From assembly GCF_029894125.1 (NCBI RefSeq), contig NZ_JARXYZ010000001.1, forward strand, positions 558,001-622,000: DNA of 64,000 bases, read 5' to 3'. The DNA is from Kitasatospora sp. MAA19 (GTDB lineage Bacteria > Actinomycetota > Actinomycetes > Streptomycetales > Streptomycetaceae). The notes beneath the pieces were generated by a model. That model was given only the letters and a program-made list of their open reading frames with translations, was not told the DNA's origin and did not search any database. Below, one piece after another: positions 45,501-53,662 of the stretch. Each line of letters begins with the position of its first letter. Positions within the stretch are counted from its first letter, which is position 1. A program made the translations under genes and the position numbers.

Positions 45501-46571
45501 GCGCTGGAACACCCGGTGCTGCTCGGCCGAGCTCAGCCGGGCGTACAGCGGCAGGACCTCGGTGGACTTCAGCTTCAGCCGGTCCAGGGCGTCGGCGGTG
45601 TCGCGGATCTCGCGCTCGCCGGAGAGGAAGACCAGGATGTCGCCCGGGCCCTCGGCCTGCAGCTCCTTGGCCGCGTCGCAGATCGCCTGGATCTGGTCCC
45701 GGTCGCGGTCGACGTCCGTCGCCTCGTCGGCGTCGTCCTCGTCCAGTACCGGGCGGTACCGGACCTCCACCGGGTAGGTGCGGCCGGAGACCTCGATGAT
45801 CGGGGCGTCGCCGAAGTGCCGGGAGAAGCGCTCCGGGTCGATGGTCGCGGAGGTGATCACGACCTTGAGGTCGGGGCGGCGGGGCAGCAGCTGTTTGACG
45901 TAGCCGAGGATGAAGTCGATGTTCAGACTGCGCTCGTGCGCCTCGTCGATGATCAGGGTGTCGTACTGGCGCAGCTCGCGGTCGGTCTGGATCTCCGCGA
46001 GCAGGATGCCGTCCGTCATCAGCTTGACCAGGGTGTCCTGGCCGACCTGGTCGGTGAACCGGACCTTCCAGCCGACGGCCTCGCCCAGCGGGCTGTTCAG
46101 CTCCTCCGCGACCCGCTCGGCGACCGTGCGGGCGGCGATCCGGCGCGGCTGGGTGTGGCCGACCAGGCCGCGCACGCCGCGGCCCAGCTCCAGACAGATC
46201 TTCGGGATCTGGGTGGTCTTGCCGGAGCCGGTCTCGCCCGCGACGATCACCACCTGGTGGTCCCGGATGGCCGCCAGGATCTCGTCCTTCTTCTGACTGA
46301 CCGGCAGCTCGGCGGGATAGGTGATGGTCGGGACGGCGCCGCGGCGCTGCTCGACCAGCAGCTCGGCGCGGTCGATGTCGGCCGCGATCTCGGCGGCGAC
46401 CTTCTGCCGGGCCTCGGGCTTGCGGACCCGACGGGCCCCCTCCAGCCGGCGCCCGATCCGCACCTGGTCGCGCAGGGTCAGCTCGGGCAGGCGGGCGGCC
46501 AGCTCACCGATGCCGGGACCCTCGGCGGGTGCGGGGGCGGACTGGACTGCGGGAGAACTCACTGCGGGCAT
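42588..46571 (-). CDS. hrpA: ATP-dependent RNA helicase HrpA (DEAH box)
   Basis: 1327 aa. Walker A VAGETGSGKTTQIPKI, DEAH in LIIDEAHERSLNIDFILGY, SAT in VVITSATIDPERFSRHF, and the motif VI region QRKGRCGRTSDGICIRLYSE identify a DEAH helicase; winged-helix/ratchet and the long C-terminal DUF3418 part (about 690-1327) are specific to bacterial HrpA. Acts on RNA or stalled ribosomes. ATG at 46571 with AGAGGG upstream, 12 codons inside the longest frame. Confidence 0.95.
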   Translation of the reverse strand: MPAVSSPAVQSAPAPAEGPGIGELAARLPELTLRDQVRIGRRLEGARRVRKPEARQKVAAEIAADIDRAELLVEQRRGAVPTITYPAELPVSQKKDEILAAIRDHQVVIVAGETGSGKTTQIPKICLELGRGVRGLVGHTQPRRIAARTVAERVAEELNSPLGEAVGWKVRFTDQVGQDTLVKLMTDGILLAEIQTDRELRQYDTLIIDEAHERSLNIDFILGYVKQLLPRRPDLKVVITSATIDPERFSRHFGDAPIIEVSGRTYPVEVRYRPVLDEDDADEATDVDRDRDQIQAICDAAKELQAEGPGDILVFLSGEREIRDTADALDRLKLKSTEVLPLYARLSSAEQHRVFQRSGSRRIVLATNVAETSLTVPGIKYVIDPGTARISRYSHRTKVQRLPIEAISQASANQRKGRCGRTSDGICIRLYSEEDFLARPEFTDAEILRTNLASVILQMTAAGLGDIAAFPFLDPPDSRNIKDGVHLLHELGALNPDEKDPRKRLTPLGRQLAQLPVDPRMARMVLEADRNGCVRDVMVIAAALSIQDPRERPAEKRQAADERHRRFTSESSDFLAYLAMWRYVREQQKELSSSAFRRMCKAEFLNYLRIREWQDVYTQLRTVAKQLGVTIEEPREDAEPDADRIHQSLLAGLLSHIGLFDVEKREYGGARGARFAVFPGSGLFKKPPRWVMSAELVETSRLWARINAKIEPEWVEPLAGHLIKRGYSEPHWEKKAGAVLAYERVTLYGMPIVAQRKVNYGRIDPELCRELFIRNALVEGDWETHHRFFAENRKLLGEVEELENRARRRDILVDDQTLFDFYDSRLPEEIVSTRHFDSWWKQARHEQPDLLNFEKSMLINDSADGVTEADYPDHWQQGKLRFRLTYQFEPGSDADGVTVHIPLPVLNQVTAEGFDWQIPGLREELVTAYIKSLPKAIRRNFVPAPDFAKAALRQVKDRQEPLLPTLEHTLKRLTAITVPPEAWDDERVPDHLKVTFRVVDGKKKLAESKDLEELRLRLKPKLKETLSSAASGQGIEQGGLTAWPSGLPVLQRTFEQRSRGHSLRAYPALVDEREAVGVKLFDTPQAQTQAMWEGTRRLLMLATTSPAKSIQGRLGNQAKLALSYNPHGSINALFEDVVACATDRLMTLAGGPAWDEAAFGKLHDKVRADLYDLSADTTLKTATALIAFHKASTRLKSVSSPVLLNAVNDIRLHLASLVHPGFVTDTGWQRLPDLKRYLLAVDRRLEALPNHPQRDAQQLLKVQQVQQEYGELLAAVPAGRQPSAEVRAIRWMIEELRVSFFAQSLGTPSPVSEKRITKAMEAARATL

Positions 46572-46700
46572 CCCTCTAGGTTCGCAAGGAGGTGCGGCGG
46601 TGCGCACCTCGGTTTTCGAGCTCCTCCAGTGTCACAGTCGCCGACGGCCGAGCGCGAACGGCGGGTCGGGATCGATGCTCGGGTTCTAGGGCGGTGACGG

Positions 46701-46931
46701 ATGAGCGGCGCGGCGGGGTTGTCGAAGGAGCGGCCGGTCCGGATGCACACGGTGCTGTCCGGTCACGTCGCACGGGGCGAGGTGTCCGGCCTGGCGGCCG
46801 TCGTCGCCCGGGACGGCGACGAGCACGTCGAGGCGCCCGGCGGCCACGACCTGGCCGGCGGCGCGCCGATGCGGCGGGACACCCCGGCTCGGCCACGGCC
46901 TCACGCGCTGAGCGGACGGCTCACGGGTTGA
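46701..46931 (+). pseudogene. Serine hydrolase (beta-lactamase family), N-terminal remnant
   Basis: 76 codons. The first ~60 (SKERPVRMHTVLSGHVARGE, GLAAVVARDGDEHVEAPGGHDLAGGAPMRRDT) match the start of class C-type serine hydrolases, which continue with the SxxK active site; here the frame instead runs into PARPRPHALSGRLTG and stops. The catalytic region is lost. It lies against the convergent LysR gene. Confidence 0.7.
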
Positions 46932-47901
46932 GCGCGGCCTGGTCGGCGTCCGGCAGCCAGTCGCGGGCCGGGTCGTACTCCAGCCACCGGCTGCCGCGGG
47001 CCTCCGCGGCGAACGCCCGCAGCAGCGGCTCCAGCCGGGGGTGGGGATCGGCGGCGCCCCCGTCCTCGCACCAGAGCAGGGACCACGCGTAGAGCGGCGT
47101 CGGGTCGGCCAGCGGCACCGTCCGCACCCCCGGGCGGCCCGGGCCGGAATGGACCTCCGGCAGCGGGCAGTCGGCGGGTACGAGCGAGAAGCAGGACGGA
47201 TCGGTGCGGACCTGCTCGACGAAGTGCTCCAAGCCCAGGTTGGTCGAACCGACCCGCTCGGTGACCTCGAACCGGGCCGCGAAGCGGGTCAGGAAGTCCA
47301 GCCGGTCCACGGCCGCCGGGTAGCGCAGCACGCTGCCCCGCAGCTCCGCCGGACTCAGCACGTCCCGGTCGGCCAGCGGGTGGTCGGTGCTCAGCAGTGC
47401 GTCCACCGGCTCCAGCCGCACCAGCCGGTGCCTCAACCCGGCGTCACCGCCGTCCGGCAGCGCGTGCACCCGGCCGAACCCGGCATCCGACTCCCCGCGC
47501 AGCAGCGCCGCCGCGACCGACGGCAGGTCCCGGCCCGGCACCGGCTCCACCTCCAGGCCCGGCACCCCGCCGACCGCCTGCGCGACCGTCCGCATCGGCG
47601 CGTACAGATGCCCCCAGACGTCGATCCGCAGCGGCCGCTCGGCACACCCCACCGCCGCCACCGCCCGGTCCCCCTGCTCCAGCACCCGCCGAGCCGGCCC
47701 CAGGAACCGCCGCCCCGCCCCGGTCAGCCCCACCCCCCGCGCGTCCCGCTCCAGCAGCCGTACCCCGAGCGACCCCTCCAACCGGGACACCCGCTTCGAC
47801 ACCGCCTGCTGGGTGATCCCCAACCGCCCCGCCGCCCGGCCGAAGTGCAACTCCTCCACGGCCACCACGAACGCCCGCACCTGCGCGAGATCAAGATCCA
47901 T
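46921..47901 (-). CDS. LysR-family transcriptional regulator
   Basis: 326 aa. N-terminal winged helix-turn-helix (MDLDLAQVRAFVVAVEELHFGRAAGRLGITQQAVSKRVSRLE), effector domain from about residue 90. Divergent from the zinc-less MDR oxidoreductase gene (178-bp gap), the normal layout for LysR control of its neighbour. ATG at 47901. Confidence 0.92.
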   Translation of the reverse strand: MDLDLAQVRAFVVAVEELHFGRAAGRLGITQQAVSKRVSRLEGSLGVRLLERDARGVGLTGAGRRFLGPARRVLEQGDRAVAAVGCAERPLRIDVWGHLYAPMRTVAQAVGGVPGLEVEPVPGRDLPSVAAALLRGESDAGFGRVHALPDGGDAGLRHRLVRLEPVDALLSTDHPLADRDVLSPAELRGSVLRYPAAVDRLDFLTRFAARFEVTERVGSTNLGLEHFVEQVRTDPSCFSLVPADCPLPEVHSGPGRPGVRTVPLADPTPLYAWSLLWCEDGGAADPHPRLEPLLRAFAAEARGSRWLEYDPARDWLPDADQAALNP

Positions 47902-48079
47902 GGCCGGCCACCCTAGGGCCTGTCTCGGGACCGTCGCCGGCGGCGGCGGGTCTCGGCTCCACAACCGATGGTTGTCGTTGCCGCGGCGGGGTTGTTGGAC
48001 CGGGGGCGGGGCCGCGCGGTGGGGTGGGGGTGTGCCGGGGCCGGAGGGGCCGGGGCGGTGTCGAGGGAGGCTGAGCGGG

Positions 48080-49000
48080 ATGAGGGCGCTGGTGGGGACG
48101 GGGTCGGCGGCTGCGCCGGTCGGGTTCGCCGAGGTCGGGCAGCCGCGGCCGGGGCCGGGGGAGGCCCTGGTGAAGGTCGAGGCGTTCTCGGTGAACCGGG
48201 GCGAGACCTTCCAGCTGGAGGCACCCCGCCCCGGCTGGCGGCCGGGCAAGGACGTCGCCGGGCTGGTCGTCCAGGCCGCCGCCGACGGCTCGGGGCCGGC
48301 CGTCTGCCGGCGGGTGGTCGGCCACCCGCCGGCCGGCGGCTGGGCCGAGTACGTGGCCGTGCCGACCTCCTCGCTCGCCGAACTGCCCGACACCCTGGAC
48401 GCCGTCCGCGCCGCCGCCCTCCCGCTCGCGGGCCTCACCGCGCTGCGCCTGCTCCGTACCGCGGGCGCGCTGGCCGGGCGCCGGGTGCTGCTGACCGGGG
48501 CCTCCGGCGGCGTCGGGCACTACGTCACCGAACTGGCCGCCGCCGCCGGCGCCGAGCTGACCGCGGTCACCGCCTCGCCGGAGCGCGGCCGCCGGCTGGC
48601 CGAGCTGGGCGCGGCCGAGGTGGTCCACGAGGTCGGCGCGGCGCGCGGCCCGTACGACCTGGTGCTGGAGTCCACCGGCGGCGCCGCCCTGCCGCTGGCG
48701 CTCGCCCGGCTGGCCCGGCGCGGCACCCTGATCTGGTTCGGCCAGGCCTCCCGGACGCCCGTCACCCTCGACTTCTTCGACTTCTTCGCCGGCCCGGAGT
48801 CCGCCACCCTGCGGCACTTCCACTACGCCGACTCCGACGTGCCGGACGGCGAGGACCTGGCCACCCTGGTGCGCCTGGCGGGGGAGGGCAGGCTCACCCC
48901 GGAGCTCGGCCGGGTCGCGCCCTGGAGCGAGACCGCCGCCGTCCTCACCGACCTGCGCGAGCGCCGGATCCGCGGCAAGGCCGTGCTGACCGTCGCCTGA
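48080..49000 (+). CDS. Zinc-free MDR quinone oxidoreductase-like enzyme
   Basis: 306 aa, short MDR protein. NADPH fold VLLTGASGGVGHYVTELAAAAGAELTAVTASPERG with the GxGxxG-type GASGGVG; the catalytic-domain part has SVNRGETFQL and GKDVAGLVVQ. No structural-zinc Cys cluster, as in QOR-type enzymes. GGGAGG precedes ATG 48080. Likely controlled by the divergent LysR gene. Substrate unknown. Confidence 0.88.
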   Translation: MRALVGTGSAAAPVGFAEVGQPRPGPGEALVKVEAFSVNRGETFQLEAPRPGWRPGKDVAGLVVQAAADGSGPAVCRRVVGHPPAGGWAEYVAVPTSSLAELPDTLDAVRAAALPLAGLTALRLLRTAGALAGRRVLLTGASGGVGHYVTELAAAAGAELTAVTASPERGRRLAELGAAEVVHEVGAARGPYDLVLESTGGAALPLALARLARRGTLIWFGQASRTPVTLDFFDFFAGPESATLRHFHYADSDVPDGEDLATLVRLAGEGRLTPELGRVAPWSETAAVLTDLRERRIRGKAVLTVA

Positions 49001-49048
49001 CCGACGAGGGCCGGACCGGCCCTGAGGACCGAAGAAGGGAACCCCCCG

Positions 49049-50209
49049 ATGTCCGACACCCCCGACCTGAGCTTCCTCGACGCCCCCGGCCTCCTGGCCG
49101 CCTTCGTCGAGGAGAACCGCCCGCGTGCCCACGGCGCCGGCCTCGACCCGTACGAGTACACCCGGGTGACCGCCCCGCTGACCTCCCTGCGCGACTGGCC
49201 GGCCGCCTGCCGCGCCGCCGGCCACCGCTACACCGAGGCCGCCGACCGCGCCGCGGCCGAGGGCCGTACCGTCACGGCCGGCAGCAGCCACCGGGCGGCC
49301 GCCCGCTGGTTCCACGCCGCCGGGCTGCTCCCGCACCCCGACCGGGCCGCCGCCGCCCGCACCGCCGCCGAGGCCGACGGGGCGATGCGACGTGCGCTGG
49401 CCCTCCTCGACCCGGACGCGGAACGCGTCGAGGGCGAGGGCTTCGCGGGCTGGCTGCGCCGCCCGGCGACGGCCGCCGGGGGCCGTTTCCCGGTGGTGGT
49501 GGTCGTGCCGGGGATGGACTCCGGCAAGGAGGAGTTCCACGCGGTCGCGGAGGCACTGCTGGCCCGCGGCCTCGCCGTCCTCGCGATCGACGGCCCCGGG
49601 CAGGGCGTGCTGGCCACCACCAGCGCGCCGGAACCGGACTACCACCGTGTCGTCGGCCGCGCCCTCGACGCCCTCGACGCCCTCGACGCCTTGGGCGCCG
49701 GGAGTCGCCTGGACCTGGCCCGGACGGCGGTGATCGGCCTCAGCCTGGGCGGCTACTACGCCGCCACGGCCGCCGCCCACGAGCCCCGCATCCGGGCCGC
49801 CGCCCTGGTCAGCGGCCCGTACCGGCTGGACTGGGACGCCCTCGTCCCGTTCGTCACCGCGACCCTCGCCCAGCGCTGTGGCGGCCTCGACGCCGCCCGC
49901 GCCTTCGTCCGCCGGGTGGACCTGACCGCCCTCGCCCCCGCGATCACCACCCCGCTCCTCGTGGTCGAGGGCGGCGAGGACCGCATCCCCGGCGTCACCT
50001 CCGCCACCGCCCTGGTCGAGCAGGCCCCCGACGCCGAACTCCTGCTCGTCCCGCACGGCAACCACCTGCTGGGCACGGCCCTCCCCGACTGGCTCCCCGC
50101 CACCGCCGACTGGCTCACCACCCGCCTCACCGGCCACGGAACGCCCGGGCCCGGATCACCCGGCGGCGTCGGGGCCGATCGGCGTCGGGCGGTGCGCGAG
50201 CCGGTGTAG
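49049..50209 (+). CDS. Alpha/beta hydrolase with N-terminal helical cap domain
   Basis: 386 aa. N-terminal helical part (1-140), then the hydrolase core: PVVVVVPGMDSGKEEFHAVAEALLARG, nucleophile elbow GLSLGGYYAATAA, acid residue in LLVVEGGEDRIPG and His in LVPHGNHLLG. Resembles the 2,6-dihydropseudooxynicotine hydrolase/FrsA-like group that cleaves C-C or ester bonds. 48 bp after the MDR gene, likely same operon. Its 3' end overlaps the Uma2 remnant on the opposite strand. Confidence 0.85.
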   Translation: MSDTPDLSFLDAPGLLAAFVEENRPRAHGAGLDPYEYTRVTAPLTSLRDWPAACRAAGHRYTEAADRAAAEGRTVTAGSSHRAAARWFHAAGLLPHPDRAAAARTAAEADGAMRRALALLDPDAERVEGEGFAGWLRRPATAAGGRFPVVVVVPGMDSGKEEFHAVAEALLARGLAVLAIDGPGQGVLATTSAPEPDYHRVVGRALDALDALDALGAGSRLDLARTAVIGLSLGGYYAATAAAHEPRIRAAALVSGPYRLDWDALVPFVTATLAQRCGGLDAARAFVRRVDLTALAPAITTPLLVVEGGEDRIPGVTSATALVEQAPDAELLLVPHGNHLLGTALPDWLPATADWLTTRLTGHGTPGPGSPGGVGADRRRAVREPV

Positions 50210-50396
50210 TTCGGTACGGCAGCAGGTCGCTCGTGGTCAGGTCGAAGTCGAAGGGACCGGGGATGTGCGGAGTCTCACCGAACTCGATGTCCTCGCGGCG
50301 GTGGTACTTCGTGCCGTCGGGTCGGCTGAACAGGGTGACGGTCTTCTGCCCGGCATCGACCAGCAGGTACAGCGGGCGTAGCCCGCCGGGCGGCGC
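50127..50396 (-). pseudogene. Uma2-family nuclease, C-terminal remnant
   Basis: Open frame without a start codon: PPGGLRPLYLLVDAGQKTVTLFSRPDGTKYHRREDIEFGETPHIPGPFDFDLTTSDL, then unrelated Arg/Pro codons to TGA (50129-50127). It matches the last third of Uma2/DUF820 endonuclease-like proteins abundant in Streptomyces. The N-terminal catalytic part is missing; the frame is cut at the tRNA-Phe terminator (50407-50440). A deletion at the tRNA cluster border is likely. Confidence 0.7.
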
Positions 50397-50406
50397 GTGG
50401 CATGCG

Positions 50407-50440
50407 AAAGGCCCCGAAGAGCGAACTCTCCGGGGCCTTT
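50407..50440 (-). terminator. Terminator of the tRNA cluster
   Basis: AAAGGCCCCG and CGGGGCCTTT pair (10 bp) around a 14-base loop, 10 bp beyond the tRNA-Phe 3' end. Confidence 0.9.
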
Positions 50441-50449
50441 CCTCTGCTG

Positions 50450-50523
50450 TGGCCAGGGCCGGGGTCGAACCGGCGACCTTCCGCTTTTCAGGCGGACGCT
50501 CGTACCAACTGAGCTACCTGGCC
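50450..50523 (-). tRNA. tRNA-Phe (GAA)
   Basis: Acceptor GGCCAGG/CCTGGCC, anticodon loop CTGAAAA giving GAA, T arm CGGTTCGACCCCG, discriminator A; no encoded CCA. Last gene of the Glu-Asp-Phe tRNA cluster. Confidence 0.96.
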
Positions 50524-50550
50524 GTACTGCACCGTCTCTTGCGAGACGAG

Positions 50551-50624
50551 CGATCCCGACGGGACTTGAACCCGCGACCTCCACCTTGACAGGGTGGCGA
50601 GCTAACCAACTGCTCCACGGGACC
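50551..50624 (-). tRNA. tRNA-Asp (GTC)
   Basis: Same sequence as the tRNA-Asp at 42397-42470: acceptor GGTCCCG/CGGGATC, anticodon GTC. Middle gene of the cluster. Confidence 0.96.
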
Positions 50625-50678
50625 TTGTAGTGGTTGCCCACTAAGGTCTTGCGGCACTGCTTTTACTACGGTACTGCG

Positions 50679-50751
50679 TGCCCCCAACGGGATTCGAACC
50701 CGTGCTACCGCCTTGAAAGGGCGGCGTCCTGGGCCACTAGACGATGAGGGC
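50679..50751 (-). tRNA. tRNA-Glu (TTC)
   Basis: Acceptor GCCCTCA/TGGGGGC with one G-U pair, anticodon loop CTTTCAA giving TTC, T arm CGGGTTCGAATCCCG, discriminator A. First gene of the cluster. Confidence 0.95.
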
Positions 50752-50866
50752 TTGCGGCCTGTCCCGCTGTTTCCAGCGTTCGGGGACGTCGAGAAGCATA
50801 TGGGATGCCGGGCGGATCGCCAAAACGGGTTTCGGCCGGGTGGGTGGGGGCGGCCCGGGCAGGGGG

Positions 50867-51208
50867 TCAGGACCAGCCGAGTTCGTCGAGTTCGTGGTCG
50901 TCGAAGCCGAAGTGGTGGGCGACCTCGTGGATGACCGTGGTGCGGACCTCCTCGACGACCTGGTCGTGGGTCTCGCAGTGCCGGAGGGTGGGGCCGCGGT
51001 AGATGAGGATCCGGTCGGGCAGGACGCCCGCGTACCACTCGCCGCGTTCGGTGAGCGGGGTGCCCTCGTAGAGGCCGAGGAGTTCCGGGTCGGCGGGGTC
51101 GGGCTCGTCCTCGACGAAGACGGCGACGTTGTCCATCATGGCCGCGAGCTGCGGGGGAATCTGGTCGAGGGCGTCACTGACCAGCGTCTCGAACTCTTCC
51201 CGGGTCAT
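50867..51208 (-). CDS. Minimal zincin metallopeptidase-like protein
   Basis: 113 aa. Zinc motif HEVAHHFGFDDHELDELGW (HExxHxxGxxD/H) near the C terminus, with the preceding helix TTVIHE. Known small actinobacterial family of metallopeptidase-like proteins. ATG at 51208 (TREEFETLVSDALDQIP). Cytoplasmic; substrate unknown. Confidence 0.85.
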   Translation of the reverse strand: MTREEFETLVSDALDQIPPQLAAMMDNVAVFVEDEPDPADPELLGLYEGTPLTERGEWYAGVLPDRILIYRGPTLRHCETHDQVVEEVRTTVIHEVAHHFGFDDHELDELGWS

Positions 51209-51278
51209 CTCCACCGGATCATTGTCGGGTCTGGAGTGACGGTGTGCCAGGTGGCGGGAGCCGGTGTTTGATGAGGCT

Positions 51279-51776
51279 ATGGCGACCTCGGACGGCACGG
51301 TGGACGGGCCGGCGCGAACCCGGCCGGTGGACGGCGAAGCGGTGGCCCGCAGGCGGCCGCCGGTGTGGCGGGGGCAGGGGCCGACCGTGGCGGTGGTCGC
51401 GGTCGGCGGGGCGATCGGGGCGGTGGCGAGGTACGGGGCCGGGCTGGCCTGGGCGGACGGGCCGACGGCGTTCCCGTGGACGACGCTGCTGATCAACGTG
51501 GTCGGCTGTGCGGTGATCGGGGTCTTCCTGGTGGTGATCACCGAGGGGCGTCCGGCGCATCCGCTGCTGCGGCCGTTCTTCGGCACCGGGGTGCTGGGCG
51601 GCTTCACCACCTTCTCGACGTACGCGGTGGACATCCGGCGGCTGGTGGAGGCGGGGCGGCCCGGGATCGGGCTGGCGTACCTGGGCCTGACGCTGCTGGG
51701 CGCGCTCGGCGCGGTGTGGGCGGCGGCCGTCCTGACGCGGCGTCTGATCGGACGCGGCGCCGGGGGTGCGCGGTGA
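51279..51776 (+). CDS. crcB: Fluoride channel FluC (CrcB), first subunit
   Basis: 165 aa with four membrane helices. Fluc hallmarks: [23 protein letters not shown] (pore Asn) and [16 protein letters not shown] (Phe box and central sodium region). An unusually long N-terminal cytoplasmic tail (about 40 residues, basic end [11 protein letters not shown]) precedes helix 1. ATG at 51279 chosen over GTG 51264 as GAGG is well spaced. First of three overlapping genes; the next starts in its stop codon. Confidence 0.9.
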   Translation: MATSDGTVDGPARTRPVDGEAVARRRPPVWRGQGPTVAVVAVGGAIGAVARYGAGLAWADGPTAFPWTTLLINVVGCAVIGVFLVVITEGRPAHPLLRPFFGTGVLGGFTTFSTYAVDIRRLVEAGRPGIGLAYLGLTLLGALGAVWAAAVLTRRLIGRGAGGAR

Positions 51777-52123
51777 GCCGGCTGAGCGGGCCGGCGCTGC
51801 GGCTGACCGTGCTGGTGGGGGAGAACGACCGTTGGCACCACAAGCCGCTGTACAGCGAGATCGTGCACCGGGCGCGGGCGGCGGGGCTGGCCGGGGCGAG
51901 CGTGTTCCGGGGGATCGAGGGGTTCGGGGCGTCGTCGCTGGTGCACACGGCACGGCTGCTGTCGCTGAGTGAGGACCTGCCGGTGGCGGTGGTGATCGTG
52001 GACGAGGAGGAGCGGGTGCGGGCGTTCCTGCCGCAGCTGGACGGGCTGGTGGCGGAGGGGCTGGTGCTGCTGGACCGCTGCGAGGTGGTCAGGTACGTGG
52101 GGCGGGAAGGGGCTTCGGGGTGA
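51773..52123 (+). CDS. DUF190 (PII-like) protein
   Basis: 116 aa of the DUF190 family, which has a PII-like ferredoxin fold: [64 protein letters not shown] start overlaps the upstream crcB stop (GTGA), and its own stop overlaps the next gene. Such proteins often accompany fluC genes; a sensing or gating role is inferred. Confidence 0.88.
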   Translation: MSRLSGPALRLTVLVGENDRWHHKPLYSEIVHRARAAGLAGASVFRGIEGFGASSLVHTARLLSLSEDLPVAVVIVDEEERVRAFLPQLDGLVAEGLVLLDRCEVVRYVGREGASG

Positions 52124-52494
52124 ACTGGCTGTTGGTGGTGGCGGGCGCGGTGGTCGGGGCGCCGCTGCGGTACCTGACCGACCGGGCGGTGCAGGCCCGG
52201 CACGACTCGGTGTTCCCCTGGGGGACGTTCACGGTGAACGTGGTCGGCAGCCTGGTGCTCGGCCTGGTGACCGGGGCGGTGGTGGCGGGTGCCGCGTCTG
52301 CGCAGGTCCAGGTGCTGCTGGGGACGGGGCTGTGCGGGGCGCTGACCACGTACTCGACCTTCTCGTACGAGACGCTGCGGCTGGTCGAGACCGGGTCCGG
52401 GCGGTACGCGCTGGCGAACGTGGTGGGCAGCGTGGTGGCGGGGCTGGCCGCGGTGTACGCGGGGGCGGGGCTGGCCTCGGCGCTCTGGGGCTGA
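52120..52494 (+). CDS. crcB: Fluoride channel FluC (CrcB), second subunit
   Basis: 124 aa with four helices: [23 protein letters not shown] (pore Asn), [19 protein letters not shown] (Phe/Tyr box). GTG start overlaps the DUF190 stop. Almost no N-terminal tail, in contrast with the first subunit; the two probably form an antiparallel heterodimer. Confidence 0.9.
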   Translation: MNWLLVVAGAVVGAPLRYLTDRAVQARHDSVFPWGTFTVNVVGSLVLGLVTGAVVAGAASAQVQVLLGTGLCGALTTYSTFSYETLRLVETGSGRYALANVVGSVVAGLAAVYAGAGLASALWG

Positions 52495-52515
52495 GCCGGT
52501 CCGCTCGGGGCGCCT

Positions 52516-52560
52516 GGTCCGCCCGGTCCGCCTGGTCCGCCCGGTCCGCCCGGTCCGCCC
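52516..52560. repeat. Five tandem 9-bp repeats
   Basis: GGTCCGCCC (one unit GGTCCGCCT) repeated five times just after the fluC stop. It creates collagen-like Gly-Pro reading on the minus strand, but no gene start supports that. Confidence 0.85.
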
Positions 52561-52729
52561 GGGGCGTCGGCGGGGGCGTCGACGGGCGTCGTGGGCGCGG
52601 GCACGGCCGGGGGCCCGGGCGCTTCCTGGCGCGCTGCCCGTGTCCCGTCGGGGCGGGCGCGCGTTGGGCACCGAAAAGCGGCCGCGCGAGCAGTGGGCGG
52701 CCCGGGTGGGGCGGTGGAGAGGAAGCTCG

Positions 52730-53467
52730 GTGGCTTCGGTGCGTACGGCTTCGGTGCGGGTGGCGGGACTTCGTACGGTTCGTCCGGCGGGGCCGCGGGC
52801 GGCGGGACTTCGGGCAGCGGGACTTCGGGCGGCGGCGGTGCTGGCGGTGGCCGGGCTGGGGCTGACGGGGTGCATGTCGGTCGGCCCGGGTGGGGCGGAG
52901 GAGCAGCACGGCGTGGCGCCGGTCGGACAGGTCGGTCCGGCGGGCAGGCCGGGGGCGACGGCCGGTCCGTCGGCCTCGCCGACCGGCGGGCACTCGGGTG
53001 GTGCGTCCGGGCGCCCGGAGCGTCCGGGGGGCGTGCAGGGCGAGAACGCGCCGAGTGGGGCGACGGCCACGGTGGCGGGCGAGGTGGTGCCCGGCGTGAA
53101 CGGCGCGGCCGCCGGCGTGGTCCCGGTGCCGGGGGCGCCCGCCGTCGACGCCGCGCCGGGTGCCACCGGCGTGAACGACTCGGCAGGCGGCGTGAGCGCC
53201 AGCCCCGCGCCCCGGCAGGGCTCCGGTGCGTCGGCCGGTACCGGCGGTCAGGCGGGCACCGGAGGCGCCGGGGGTGCGGGCGGCACCGGTGACGGCCGCT
53301 CCGCCGGCGGAGCGGCGGGCACGCCGTCGGCCTCGCCGAGCAGCCACCCGTCGACCTCCCCCGAGCCCGGGCGCACCTCACCCGCCGCGACCGTCCCGCC
53401 GACCCCGGAGCCCTCGGCCGGTAGTTCCGGTTCCTCGGCCCCGAGCCCGCGGGCGGGTGGGCATTAG
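52730..53467 (+). CDS. Lipoprotein with Gly/Ala/Ser/Pro-rich tail
   Basis: 245 aa. A long basic signal peptide ends in a lipobox (VAGLGLTGC, residues 44-52). The rest is low complexity (Gly/Ala/Pro/Ser), with no recognisable domain, and probably a flexible surface tether. GTG at 52730 follows AGAGGAAG; an upstream GTG at 52640 would add 30 residues. The signal region itself contains three copies of GCGGGACTTCG. Function unknown. Confidence 0.6.
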   Translation: MASVRTASVRVAGLRTVRPAGPRAAGLRAAGLRAAAVLAVAGLGLTGCMSVGPGGAEEQHGVAPVGQVGPAGRPGATAGPSASPTGGHSGGASGRPERPGGVQGENAPSGATATVAGEVVPGVNGAAAGVVPVPGAPAVDAAPGATGVNDSAGGVSASPAPRQGSGASAGTGGQAGTGGAGGAGGTGDGRSAGGAAGTPSASPSSHPSTSPEPGRTSPAATVPPTPEPSAGSSGSSAPSPRAGGH

Positions 53468-53662
53468 GGGGCTGGCCAGGGCATTTGCCTCTGATCCCGA
53501 GGGTCCTCTATGGTGGTAGATCGTTCGTTTGATTCATTTGACTGGCGCCCTATTCCCATCTGGCGCCCTTGGCGCGTTCCGGCGATCCGTGGCTGACCGC
53601 ATAGAGGCGGTTGTGAAACAGAACCCCGGACTTTGGCGCGTGCCACTTCCGGAAGGTTTTGC

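Noticed and set aside
42783..46697. 1304-aa plus-strand open frame
   Set aside because: Antisense shadow of hrpA; composition is the usual Arg/Gln/Val/Leu-rich pattern of GC-rich antisense frames.
50450..50751. Integrated element at the tRNA cluster
   Set aside because: No integrase, no duplicated tRNA 3' end and no phage-like genes; only a single Uma2 remnant lies beside it.
51209..51278. Fluoride riboswitch before fluC
   Set aside because: The leader is too short and shows no pseudoknot-type elements of the crcB motif.
52089..53381. Minus-strand open frame with collagen-like Gly-Pro repeats
   Set aside because: It arises from the 9-bp tandem repeat and high-GC codon shadow of the plus-strand lipoprotein gene; no start with a ribosome binding site and no recognisable domain.
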